64,000 bases of DNA from Macrothele yani (taxonomy: Eukaryota > Arthropoda > Arachnida > Araneae > Macrothelidae), in NCBI GenBank assembly GCA_039090855.1, contig CM077011.1, positions 18,105,001 through 18,169,000 on the forward strand, given 5' to 3'. Of the stretch, positions 54,800-64,000 are shown piece by piece (the stretch's first letter is position 1; the number at the start of each line of letters is the position of its first letter). The notes beneath the pieces were generated by a model, which saw only the letters and a list, made by a program, of their open reading frames with translations, was not told where the DNA came from and searched no databases. Both the position numbers and the translations under genes were made by a program.

Positions 54800-55935
54800 G
54801 CCGGCTATTTGGCGCCTCTGTGACAACACTCGCCAGTGTAGTGGGAGTATCTAGAGCTACTGTGTACAGCGTCATGACAGTATACCTTGTTCGTGGTAAA
54901 ACCTCGTCTGCGAAACACAAAAGCACCCGGAAAACGAAAAAATATTGTTATCCGTAATAAGACCACTTCGCCGAAAATTAGTGCGGAGCTCAGTCTGCAT
55001 CTCCAGACCCCAATTTCAAAGAGAGGTGTATGAACAAGATATTAATGGCAGAGATGCTACTGTAAACCTTTGGTTACCCGGATGAATGCACAAAGACGAC
55101 GGCAGTGGTGTCAGGATCGCGCAACATAGATTGCTCTTGGATGGAAGCGTGTAATGAGGGCTGTTGAATCCACATTCACACTATTCCCCGCCGCAGGAAG
55201 TGTGTACGTGTGGAGAACTCCTTCAATAGGGTACAACCCAGACTGTTTTCTCCAACGTTGCAGCATAGTGGTGGTTCTGTCATGATCTGGGTAGTCATAT
55301 CGTGGTTTTCGAAAGATCTCGTGATCACCTTGAAAGGACGGACTGGCAGAGCGTTTGAAACGATTTTGGCCGACCATGTCCATCCATCCATTTTTTCTTT
55401 TTGATAAGATTTAACGACCACCGTGAGCAACTCAATGGGCTATAATCACTCTCACGTCCCTAATTTATGGTCGCTGGTTCCAGTGAAGAGAGAGAGAGCA
55501 AGTGCCGTAAGACAAACACAACATCCATACCTCACCGGGATTCGAACCCGGACCTCTTTCGGACGAATGATCAGAGTCCAGCGCTTAGGCCACTGCGCCA
55601 CCGGGCGGATGTCCATCCAAAGGCTCTGGCATAGTTCCCTGCAGGGATTGCCATCTATCAAGATGATAACGCCCCAATTCGTCTAGCTCGAAATGTCCAA
55701 TCATGGTTTTAGGATTATGAGGACGAACTTTCACACCTTCCTTGGCCTCCCCAATCAACAGATTTAAACATAATGGAGCCACTGTGGCCTGTGTTGGAAA
55801 ACAGATTAAGATCCCGCTATCCTCCTTCTGCATTTCTCAACGGCCTGGAGCAGTTTCTGCATGAGGAATGGTGTAACATCCCACTAACCACCATCCTGGA
55901 TTTGTATGCGTCCATTCCAAGGAGAATTCATTAGG
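54800..55935 (+). pseudogene. Tc1-family transposase, broken
   Basis: Decayed N-terminus GVSRATVYSVMTVYLVRGKT. A middle region follows with HSGGSVMIWVVISWFSKDLV and GRTGRAFETILADHVHPSI, where the SINE interrupts. After the SINE come YQDDNAPIRLARNVQSWF with the second catalytic Asp, and PPQSTDLNIMEPLWPVLENR with the Glu (usual form NPIE). The end reads LHEEWCNIPLTTILDLYASI. Many stops lie before 55200. The first Asp was not found. Confidence 0.83.
55391..55608 (-). repeat. Family-1 SINE inserted in a Tc1 transposase
   Basis: T-rich left end, typical body, and head with B box GGTTCGAATCC and A box TGGCGCAGTGG. The target duplication ATGTCCATCCA is present at 55376-55386 and 55609-55619. Confidence 0.93.
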
Positions 55936-56034
55936 TTTTGAATGCCAAAAGGTGGTTCCACATCATATTAGGCACGTGAAACCATAAAACCTTATCTTCG
56001 TGGGTGTTCACATTACTCTGTCCAACCCCTGTAC

Positions 56035-56429
56035 ATATCATTGTAGCCACACAGATGCCGACAATAATCTGCAGCACTGCAGATATGCTGACTTTCATCC
56101 GTACACGAATGAGTATTGGTCGTCGACGCTATAATGAAGCGTGGTTGCTTAAACTAGCGCATATTTGTGAAGTTGTTTGGAATCCTATGACACTGCTCAG
56201 CTTCATTTGCATGGAACTTTTTTGTCCTATGTGGTGTAACGATACTATGCTCGAATGTAAATTGGGAGATCAGGTTTTTCTGAAAGGCGGCTACAGAGGA
56301 AACAATAACATGTGCTGTATCTCCACAATGCATCAATTTGATGTATCGCTGGATGTTAAGGATTCCCTCAGTTCGTATCAGCCGCATCTGACGGTCCGCA
56401 AATCTGTATGTTGTTCATGAACAGGATTC
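56035..56429. other. No recognised family
   Basis: An open frame (56004-56420) reads through without a motif that I can name. It could be the decayed N-terminal part of the transposase scrap that follows. Confidence 0.35.
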
Positions 56430-56870
56430 TCCAAAAGGCAATGTTTGAAGTGGGATCGTAAAGGAAAAAAACATCGGTCTCTTTATTTTTGCGGAGGCCA
56501 TGGTAACTGATCCAACATACCTGGACATGTTACCGAAATACGCTGTACCTCATGTCTGAAGAAACAATTTTCCAACAAGATGGGGACTCTCCTACAATTT
56601 GGGAGTGATATCTGCATATTCCTGAATGACCACTTCACTACCGGATGAATTGGGAGATCAGTGTTAATTACATCCCCCCCCCCCCCCGATCACCAACACT
56701 AGACACATAGCTTTTTCCTGTGGAGGGTTGTTAAGAACCAATTGTGCGCAACACAGGTGCGCAACCTGGAAGACTTACGCGACAGAATTCGTGCTGCAGT
56801 CTACAACTTGCCACACGCCACCAGTGGAGCTCATATCAAAATTTAATAGACATGCAAAACAAATTCTCAG
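56430..56870 (+). pseudogene. DDE_3 (mariner-like) transposase C-terminal fragment
   Basis: Shifting frames give FAEAMVTDPTYLDMLPKYAV, a FQQDG start, HIAFFLWRVVKNQLCATQV-like and RNLEDLRDRIRAAVYNLPHA. A C17 run at 56668-56684 lies inside. The pattern (TYLDML, QQDG, FFLWG-VK, LEDLRDRI) is that of an insect mariner-like transposase group related to the scrap at 14.4 kb. Heavily decayed. Confidence 0.7.
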
Positions 56871-57364
56871 TTTTTCTATCTGGAACAAATACGTGCCGAT
56901 AATAAATTGTGGGGAGTTCAGAATTTATGATACTTGCTTTAATTATACATCTAAGCAGAGCACACTGTTATATCCGATTCATGTCAACCTTGTTCAAACA
57001 GCTGCTTAAGGTAGATCCACCTAAAATCTTTGTCTTGTATTTCGAATGGAGAAACTTCTAGAGCCATTTTCGTCACAATTAATGCGCTCCGAAAGATGAA
57101 AAATTTAACATACGGTAAAAATAACTTCATGTTATAGTCTAGTATACTTAACATTTCCTAAAACGTAACCATAAATATATTAAAAATCAATAACTTTTCC
57201 CTTGGTGATGTTCAGACCACATAATAGATAGCGCCACATCTACATGTGACTTACTAAATGTTATCACGTCACTGAAGCGATGAAAGATTTCCGTCTTTAG
57301 CTTGATTTAATGATTAAAAGATGAGAAATATATACAATTAAAAAGCAATTAAAACCATGAGCAC

Positions 57365-57393
57365 TTTCGAGGCAGCGGCTGCCTCTTCTTCAG
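57365..57393 (-). ncRNA. Hammerhead-ribozyme-like core
   Basis: On the minus strand: CTGAAGA (57387-57393, fits the conserved CUGANGA), one extra A, stem arms GAGGCAG / CTGCCTC closing on CCG (57369-57385), then GAAA (57365-57368). This is the catalytic-core layout of a hammerhead ribozyme, and Penelope-like elements are known to carry such motifs in their terminal repeats. I could not pair stems I and III or place the cleavage site, so activity is unproven. Confidence 0.45.
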
Positions 57394-57608
57394 ATGTAAT
57401 AAATACATACACATTTAATCTATATATAATATAGATCATTGCATTGTGGGAAGCATGGTAAGTTAGCCAGTAGTAATCTACATGCGTCAAAAATGTTGCG
57501 TATACTGTTGGCCCAATGGTCTGAAGAAGAAAAAAAGGAAAACATGGAAATATATAACAGAAATAAATGGTGTAGGGTGAAAATTCAATTTTAAGCTTAT
57601 ATTACAAT

Positions 57609-59147
57609 TTACATTTTTAATAAGGGATTTCCAAACGTTATGTAACTCATAGGGGCATGTTCATTACAACATTGCTCACCGGAGGCCTCTATATACACAC
57701 TTTCAGCAATTAAAAGATCACCAGGTTTACTAGGAGTATTAATTATTCCAACATTGCTCCAGTCGGGATTAAGATCATCTTGTGTAACAGATTTGGCTAG
57801 TGATGTACAATACATGCCTGTTTTAATATTGTATTTGTGTTCTTTAATTCGTAATGCAATATTGCGTTTTGTAGAACCCACATAATTAGAAGCTGCTTGT
57901 CCTGTAGTTGCCTTAACCAGAGGGATATTGTAAATACCCCACTGTCCCATTTTGCTATTCCGTTCACGATCCTTACGAACTACTGAAAATAAGTTTCGTG
58001 TGCGTGAACCAAACTTCAAGTCATATGGTTTACATAGTTGTGTTAAGGCTCTCGTTAAATGTGGGTTGTATTGCATAGAGCCAACATATATGGAATTGCA
58101 GTTGGAGTTTCTTAACAGGGTAGTATGTAGGGCATATTTGACCTTGCCAAACACTTGCCTAATCAGATATTTAGGGAACTCATATTGCTCAGCCAAACCA
58201 AAAATGTAGTTAACTTCTTGCTGAAATAATTCATTAGCTGATGAATGTGAGTGAGCTCTTCTAAACAAATAGAATAATGCTGTCAACTTATGTTGTTTAG
58301 GGTGTGATGAATGATAAGGTATTAAAACAGGTGTATGACTGGGTTTTCTATATACACAAGTGGTAATGCAGTTAAGGCTATAGTCCTTACGAATAAGAAT
58401 ATCCAAGTAAGGTAAGCAGTTATTAGCTTCAAATTCTATCGTGAGCCTGATAGTTGGGAACATGGATGATAGTTCGTTGGCGAATAAGTGTAAATCATCC
58501 CGGTTGTGAGGCCATGCAACCAGGATGTCGTCAACGTACCTTAAATAAAGCAACGGGCGGTGAGGGAAGGAACCAATGACCTGATTTTCAATGTGCTGTA
58601 ACAAAAATTCAGCTAGAACAGCAGACAGGGGGGAACCCATTGGGGAGCCCTCCAACTGTTGATAAAAACTGTCTTTAAATTTGAAATATGAACGTTTCTT
58701 AAAACGACGAAGTGCGTTCATAATAGCATTAATTTCTGAACTCGGGATATGGGAATCAGCAAGTTTTGCCTCAATAATCTGATGTGTGGCCTCAACAGGT
58801 ACATTAGGGTACAAATGAGACCACATCAAGAGATGCCAAAATGAAAGGCTGCGATTGTGGCTGAAGCGATCGCAGTCTTTCTATAGCCTTTGTGGAACTT
58901 TTAATAGAATAAAGTGAATCCACAGTATAAGGGGTTAAATATTGTGCCAAGGCTTTTTCTAAGGGTCTGGTGGGGCTAACATAGCCTGACACCAGAGGAC
59001 GAATGGGAAAATTTTCTTTATGCAATTTAACCCGTCCGAACATATCAGGCACACGATAGCCGGGGGAGGGGTGAATGCATGTGAAAAACCTTCAGGAAAA
59101 GAATAAGCCTTTTTAAGTCTTTGAAGAACCGCTACCGTGTTAATCAT
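57609..59147 (-). pseudogene. Penelope-like RT and GIY-YIG endonuclease, two frameshifts
   Basis: The main frame (58829-57609, 406 residues) holds the RT palm: QLEGSPMGSPLSAVLAEFLL at about 59-78; the active site YLRYVDDILV with YVDD at 98-101; and CLPYLDILIRKDYSLNCITT after it. From residue 298 a GIY-YIG endonuclease follows: WGIYNIPLVK, then NYVGSTKRNIALRIKEHKYN. Upstream, 59052-58804 gives FGRVKLHKENFPIRPLVSGY and PFILASLDVVSF, joined by a frameshift at about 58815. Further upstream, 59147-59060 gives INTVAVLQRLKKAYSFPEGF, with a second shift. The endonuclease opens target DNA and the RT copies the RNA. The two shifts are the only breaks seen, so decay is mild, but the true N-terminus is probably missing. 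Confidence 0.92.
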
Positions 59148-59219
59148 TAAATCGTGCTAAAGACGGAAATCTTTCATCGCTTCAGTTATTAATGTTGCAC
59201 GAGTCTTCAATATTTGTTG

Positions 59220-59575
59220 TTATCACGTCGCATTTTGTTCAATAATTTTATTAATTTTGAACTGCAAGCAACACTTGTGTCCGTCCATTCGATAGTCCGG
59301 AATGTTTAGAATGATTCGATCCATTTAGATTAAATATTCTAACATTAATTTAGCTGAAAATTTTGCAGAGTGAGTTCGCTGGTTTATTTCGGAATTCAAA
59401 AACAGCAGTATTTACAATTATGATAAAATTTTCAGCTAAATTATTATGACGATATTTAATCTAAGCCTCTCAAATCATTCTGAACATTGCAGACTGTCGC
59501 ATGGATGCACTCAAATTTTGATTCCATTGCAAAAAATAATAAAATTATTGAAAAAAGCGACGTGATAGTGTTTAG
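59220..59575. mobile_element. Palindromic MITE-like insert
   Basis: Arms of about 170 bp: GTTATCACGTCGCATTTTGT, TCAATAATTTTATTAATTTT on the left against AAAATAATAAAATTATTGAA, AAAAGCGACGTGATAGTG on the right. Inner landmarks TAGATTAAATATTCTAACAT and TTTAGCTGAAAATTTT are mirrored too. It lies inside the right arm of the larger inverted repeat and has no counterpart in the left arm. It shares the ATCACGTC(A/G)C edge with the left arm at 57261. Confidence 0.75.
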
Positions 59576-60029
59576 TAAGTCACTTATAGATGTGGCGCCA
59601 TCTATTTTCTGGTTTCAACACTACCAAAAGTCATTCATTTTTTTATATAATTATGGTTATGTTTTAGGAAATGTTAAGTATACTAGGCTATACCATGTAG
59701 TTATTTTTATGGATGTTCAAAATTTCATCCTTGGGAACGCATTAATTGTCGAGAAAATGGCTACAGAAATTTGCCCATTGGAAATACAAGGCAAATATTT
59801 TAGGTACATGCACCTTAAAAATACGGAAAGGAAAATGTGACGTCACAGCTCTTTAGTTTTTCGATCCAAAATAACTGTACATGCTTGCGGAAACATATGG
59901 ATTCGAAAATAATTAAACGAGGAATTTTCTTTTCTTTCTTCTGTAGCAACATACTGGAGGGAATAAATCGGCGTTATGCTCATGATTTTAATATCTTGAA
60001 ATTACACCACGAAACTGTGTTCTTAAACA

Positions 60030-60241
60030 TGTTTTTTTGGTTTGGTTGTTTAACAGTGTGAGCAACAGAACGGTCTACAAGCATTTGTCTTTCCCGAGTT
60101 TAGAGTCACTAGTTCCAGGGAAAGGAGAAAGTCAGACCCGTAAGGCAAATAGGCCTCTCTACCGCCCTTGCCTCACTAGGACTCGAACGTCGGCACACCT
60201 GATGAGCATCCACAGCTTAGAGCACTGTACCACCGGAGCAG
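60030..60241 (-). repeat. Diverged SINE related to family 1
   Basis: T-rich left end, GTTGTTTAACAGTGTGAGCA, AGAGTCACTAGTTCCAGGGA, GGAGAAAGTCAGACCCGTAA and GGCAAAT, with a head region TGCCTCACTAGGACTCGAAC. The B box is altered (CGTTCGAGTCC). It is either a sister subfamily or an old copy. Confidence 0.75.
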
Positions 60242-60422
60242 GAACGTTGATTTGGAACACGCCGATATAATAACTTTCTCTGTTCGTTTAATTTACTGTG
60301 CATTAATTTATTAGGAAACAGTCGAAATTCCAGGGCCGAAAAACGCCTGCAATTTAATTAAAAATCTGGAGAAATTAAGAAAAATAAAGCATATTTTAAA
60401 ATTGAGCTTTATTCTGCACCAT

Positions 60423-62345
60423 TTTTAGCACGTCTTTTGTATAAAAAGATCGTGCTTCTGTTACCGGTTTGTCCGTCCGTCCGTCCGTCCGTCTGTACCC
60501 ACGATATCTCTGCAACTATTAGTCCGATTTGAAAAATTCTTTTTGCACTGGAAAGCTTGAAATATGCGAATGATGATCCTCTATTTCGTTTTTTTTTTAC
60601 GATGTACAATTTTGCAGCTAGGGGCGTAAATGCAGATGATGTCGAATTCAAAAATACGTTTTATCCCACATATTTGCTTCTAAACAACCGATTGAAAAAA
60701 TTATTTTATCTTTCGATTCCATTTATGTCGAAGAATATTTTAGATATAGTTACTTTTTCAAATTACGCATAGATTTTTCGCTAAGGGGCGTAAAAGTAAA
60801 TTACATTTTTTCCGATAACTCTTCTTTTAAAACTCCGATTTGAAAATTTGTTTCTTCAGCGGATACATCTCCTGATGGAAAATCTTTTGCAAATAATTTC
60901 AAATTTTTGGTAAAGAATACTTTAGCCATCAGGGGGCTTAAGTGTTAATTTTTGCTTCTGACGTATTTGCCATAAAATCTGAGCTTCTAAAATATCGATT
61001 GAAAAAATTATTTCGTGGACTGATGCCTCTCACATCGATAAACATTTTCGGAATATTTTCTTCTTAAAAAATTCCACAGTTCCTCCGCCAGGGGGCGTAG
61101 ATGCATACCCTATTTTTATCAATTCCTCAACTTCTAGGAGTCTGATTTGAAAAATTCCTTCTTTGTTGGATAGTGTTTTCAGTGTGACTTGTTTACATAT
61201 AATTTCAAAATTTGCAATTAATTCATAGACTTTCCGCTAGGAGGCGTAGTGGTAAATTGCTTTCACCCCTATATCTCTGCTTCTAAATCTCCGATTTAAA
61301 AACTTCTTTCTGCACCGGATACAACTCCTGATGTGAAATTGTTTGCACATAATTTCTAATTTTTGAAAAAAATGGTTTGGCTACCAGGTGGCGTAAGTCT
61401 GAATTTCCGCTTCTGATGTATTTGCAGCAGAATATGAGCTTCTAAAACCTCGACTGAAAAAAGTGGTTTGTTCACCGATACTACTCATGTCGACAAACCT
61501 TTTAGGAACATTTTCTTCTTGAAATAATGCATGGCTTCTACGCCAGGGGGAGTAGATGTATATCTTATTTTTGTCAATATCTCTACTTCCAGGAGTCAGA
61601 TTTGAAAAATTCCTTCTTTGTTGGATGGTGTTTCAGATGCAAAATGTTTTTCTTATAAATTCAAAATTTTCAAGTAAATCATAGACTTTCCGCTAGGGAG
61701 CACAAAGGTAAACTGCGTTTTCTGCGTTATTTCTGCTTCTAAAACTCCGATTTGAAAAATTCTTCCTGTATCGCATACAAGACCTGATGGAAAATATTTT
61801 TCACATAATTTCTAATGTTTGGTAACGAATGGTTTGGCCACCTGGGGGCATAAGTGTTAGTTTCTGCTTCTGATGTATTTGTAGGAAAATCTGGGCTACT
61901 GAAAACTCGACTAAATTTTTTTTTTCTTGGATCGATAGTGCTCATATGGGAAAACCTTTTGAGAATACTTTCTTCCTAAAATAATGTATGGTTTTCCCAC
62001 CAGGGGACGTAAAGTCACATCTTATTTTTGTCGATATCTCTTTTTGTAAGAGTCCGATTTGAAAAAATCTTTCTATGTTGGAGAACGTTTCCGGTGCGAA
62101 ATGTTTCTCATATAAATTCATGTTTTTCTTAAGCACAAGTCTGCAACCAAAGGGCGTAAGCTCCCAATTCTGTTTACAGCAATATCTGAGGGATTAAATA
62201 CCCGATTGAAAAACTTCTTTCTTCCGTCAGATACTATTGTTTTCCATACCGGCTCCATTGACTATGAATAGCTTTGATAAATTTAATTTGCGTCAGAACG
62301 GATTCAAAAGACGAGCTCATTACACCCGAAAATTCGGTGTCATCT
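60423..62345 (+). mobile_element. Family-1 rolling-circle element, copy 2, most complete
   Basis: Parts in order: 5' subterminal repeat AGCACGTCTTTTG (60427-60439); a hairpin AGCACGTCTTTTGTATAAAA ending AGATCGTGCT; a GTCC microsatellite (about 60472-60493); eleven ~150-bp subunits; an inverted subterminal repeat CAAAAGACGAGCT (62305-62317); and a 3' stem-loop ACACCCGAAAATTCGGTGT (62322-62340). Same orientation as copy 1. No protein coding. Confidence 0.8.
60614..62160 (+). promoter_or_regulatory. CTCF-like motif array, plus orientation
   Basis: Motifs start at 60614, 60778, 60926, 61085, 61234, 61381, 61540, 61690, 61847, 61997 and 62144. The best are CCGCCAGGGGGCGTAG at 61085 and CCACCAGGGGACGTAAA at 61997; 61845-61862 reads GGCCACCTGGGGGCATAA. 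Spacing is 147-164 bp. The role is inferred from the motif only. Confidence 0.4.
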
Positions 62346-63090
62346 TTCTTGTTTATTCTTTCCCTAGCAGCTGTTTTTTTAGAAAGAAACACTGTGGACA
62401 TACTGCCTTTATGTTTTCATGATCAGGATGCAATTTTTTGCGACCTTGGAAGCTGTACGAGGCACCAAAGAATGATTTCTTCCATGACGGCTGTGTGTTC
62501 CAAGGGCTACTTTGTAGAAGACACATTCCGTGATGGAAAAGGCATGAACGAAAAATTGCGCGGGGGAAACCTTAGATCATTTAATTGAGCACTATGAACC
62601 CTTTTCTGATTTTCCTAGTGTTTTTTTTAATGGGAAAGAAATAATATGCAAGCATCTAGCGATATTGGCAAGTCGAAGACAGACTCTGTTACAGAAACCG
62701 TTATGTATAAAACTTAGAAAGCCTGTGAAAATATTCCTAAAATTGTTACATGAGGTAATGTGTCCGAATTAATTACACAAATTTTGTAAAAGAAATGTTT
62801 CCAAACATTACTGCGTACATCTGATAATGCGAAATAAAATATCATATTGAAACTATAAAATATTTAGAATATTATGGAGCAATCATTCGAAAAAATGCTA
62901 TTCAGACAACTTTACAGTTTATGACACCATCAAATAACTATACCCTACACAGGAAAAATTTTATACTAGAAGATATGGAATAAACATGTTCATCTAAATT
63001 ACGAATTTTCTCAATCTGCTATCTAGAAATTGCGTTGCTGTGCCTAACTCAAATTTACACCTACCCCCGACTGTAAGAAAGATGTGCTTT
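62346..63090. other. No recognisable gene
   Basis: AT-rich. The open frame at 62274-62588 starts in the rolling-circle element and shows no motif. Confidence 0.45.
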
Positions 63091-63323
63091 TTTTTTTTGT
63101 TTTTTTTTTTTTTGATTGGAGGTTTACCGACCACCGTGAGCAACTCAATGGGCTATAAGCAGTCGCCCGTCCCTAATTTAGGGTCACTGGTTCCAGGGAA
63201 AGGAGAGAGCCAGTGCCGTAAGACAAACACAACATCCATGCCTGACCGGGATTCGAACCCGGACCCCTTACGGACGAATGATCAGAGGCCAGCACCTTAG
63301 ACCACTGCGCCACCAGGGCGGCA
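63091..63323 (-). repeat. Family-1 SINE, young copy
   Basis: T-rich left end, intact body, and head with A box TGGCGCAGTGG and B box GGTTCGAATCC. The 16-bp target duplication AAGAAAGATGTGCTTT is perfect (63075-63090 and 63324-63339). Confidence 0.96.
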
Positions 63324-63339
63324 AAGAAAGATGTGCTTT

Positions 63340-64000
63340 GAATTTGTTTAGGAAACTCAAAGACCATGAAATATACCAGTTATTTCAAAAATAAGAAACA
63401 GAGAAACAAACAATAAAAGAAATCGTAAGCTGCTTTCTAGAAAGAAGTGTATCATGAAACACACAAAGCGGAATCCGTACGAACCTAGCGTAAGTCTTTT
63501 GATCATGAAAAACGGGAAATATATAAAAAAAAAAATCAAAGGGTCATGCTATAATCTATCAGATACAAAATAAAGTTTTCAGTTTTCTTACCAAAGGAAA
63601 GATGAGAACAAAGCACAATCTTTTGCTGTAGATTTATACACTAAAACGTTGCAAAGAAATAACTAATGAGGAATGGAGCCTTTTGTAGTAAGAATGGCGA
63701 CAGTAAAGATTAATGTAGTTCTATATTTAAATTAAATTGAACGAGAGAACTCAGTTTTTCGCTTTAGCTAGGTATTTCAAAGAAGAAATCACCGTGTTTG
63801 TAAAAGAGAATATTCTAAAGAACCCTCCAAGAATTGCAGTTTTTCTATTGTATTTTTGTTAGTTCTAAGTCCTCGGGAAAGAAAGGAATTCAGACAATTA
63901 TTTGTACGCTGGGTTGATTTTGAAAGCAGTTATTTTTTGGACGTGCCATCTTTCTTTTATTATGCACTTCTTTCTGTGTGAACGCATATCAAGACACAAA
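63340..64000. other. No recognisable gene
   Basis: AT-rich to the end of the window; no motif was seen. Confidence 0.45.

Larger units (their letters stand above)
54603..56034 (+). mobile_element. Tc1-like transposon carrying a SINE
   Basis: The left ACAGGGGTTGGACAGAATAA, TGTAAACACC pairs with the right end, which on the minus strand reads ACAGGGGTTGGACAGAGTAA, TGTGAACACC: a 30-bp terminal repeat with two mismatches. A 218-bp SINE lies inside. Confidence 0.93.
57317..59160 (-). mobile_element. Penelope-like retroelement
   Basis: One minus-strand element with a reverse transcriptase and a C-terminal GIY-YIG endonuclease, the hallmark pair of endonuclease-bearing Penelope-like elements. Upstream N-terminal coding begins near 59147 and the 3' untranslated part runs to about 57317. 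The inverted copies of GAAAGATTTCCGTCTTTAGC at both ends may be part of the pseudo-LTR arrangement typical of these elements, which can be inverted. Confidence 0.88.
57007..59820. repeat. Long inverted repeat enclosing a Penelope-like element
   Basis: The left arm 57007-57316 and right arm (59142-59200 plus 59557-59820) are reverse complements. Landmarks: AAGGTAGATCCACCTAAAAT at 57010 against ATTTTAGGTACATGCACCTT at 59798; ATAGATAGCGCCACATCTAC at 57225 against TAGATGTGGCGCCATCTATT at 59587; GAAAGATTTCCGTCTTTAGC at 57282 against GCTAAAGACGGAAATCTTTC at 59157. The right arm is split by a separate palindromic insert (59220-59575). The total structure is about 2.8 kb. Confidence 0.85.

Noticed and set aside
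57225..57245. AGCGCCACATCT as another CTCF-like site
   Set aside because: Too short a match, and its mirrored copy at 59590 is explained by the inverted repeat.

Overview
The window is nuclear DNA from an animal, almost certainly an arthropod and probably an insect. It is AT-rich and full of poly-T, TA and GTCC microsatellites. I found no host protein gene and no bacterial-type gene. Every coding trace that I can identify belongs to a decayed transposable element, so the window reads as a transposon graveyard in a large, repeat-rich genome. The arthropod call rests on the mix of mariner and Tc1-like elements, Penelope-like and RTE-type retroelements, hAT relatives and tRNA-headed SINEs. I cannot name the species.

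Layout. 0-5.8 kb: an 11-copy 50-bp minisatellite, an RTE C-terminal scrap, a Tc1 element hit by tRNA-headed SINEs, and a mariner remnant. 5.8-10.5 kb: two different non-autonomous rolling-circle-like elements (Helentron/DINE architecture: short subterminal inverted repeats, a GTCC microsatellite and an array of ~150-bp tandem repeats). 10.7-15 kb: a mariner with both termini, a Tc1 with both termini and a further DDE transposase scrap. 15-18.3 kb: tRNA-like repeats and palindromes. 18.3-21.2 kb: a large inverted repeat with a Tc1 element inside. 24.6-26.9 kb: a hAT remnant and an RTE scrap. 28.1-34.3 kb: a foldback element, a Tc1, a rolling-circle element fragment and a 3.2-kb RTE LINE, each bordered by TA microsatellite. 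35.4-39.7 kb: four Tc1 relatives back to back. 41-45.8 kb: a SINE inserted into a SINE, and a Tc1 whose DNA-binding region has been tandemly amplified. 47.5-52.6 kb: an inverted rolling-circle array, a hAT/ZBED relic and a LINE split by a mariner. 54.6-60.3 kb: a Tc1 carrying a SINE, and a Penelope-like element held inside a long hairpin. 60.4-63.3 kb: another rolling-circle array and a SINE.

The observation I find most interesting is in the first rolling-circle family, at 5.86-7.50, 30.6-31.0, 47.5-49.4 and 60.4-62.3 kb. Its tandem subunits each carry a short motif of the form CCRCYAGGGGGCGTAA, and the best copies match the 16-base core of the CTCF insulator motif as I remember it. A mobile element that deposits about ten CTCF-like sites at ~150-bp spacing would be a candidate for a dispersed insulator or chromatin-organising array. 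This is a sequence resemblance only; binding is not shown.

Nothing here appears able to mobilise itself. Every transposase or reverse transcriptase has frameshifts or stops, and several have lost a catalytic residue. The tRNA-headed SINEs have clear 11-16-bp target duplications and look like the youngest insertions.
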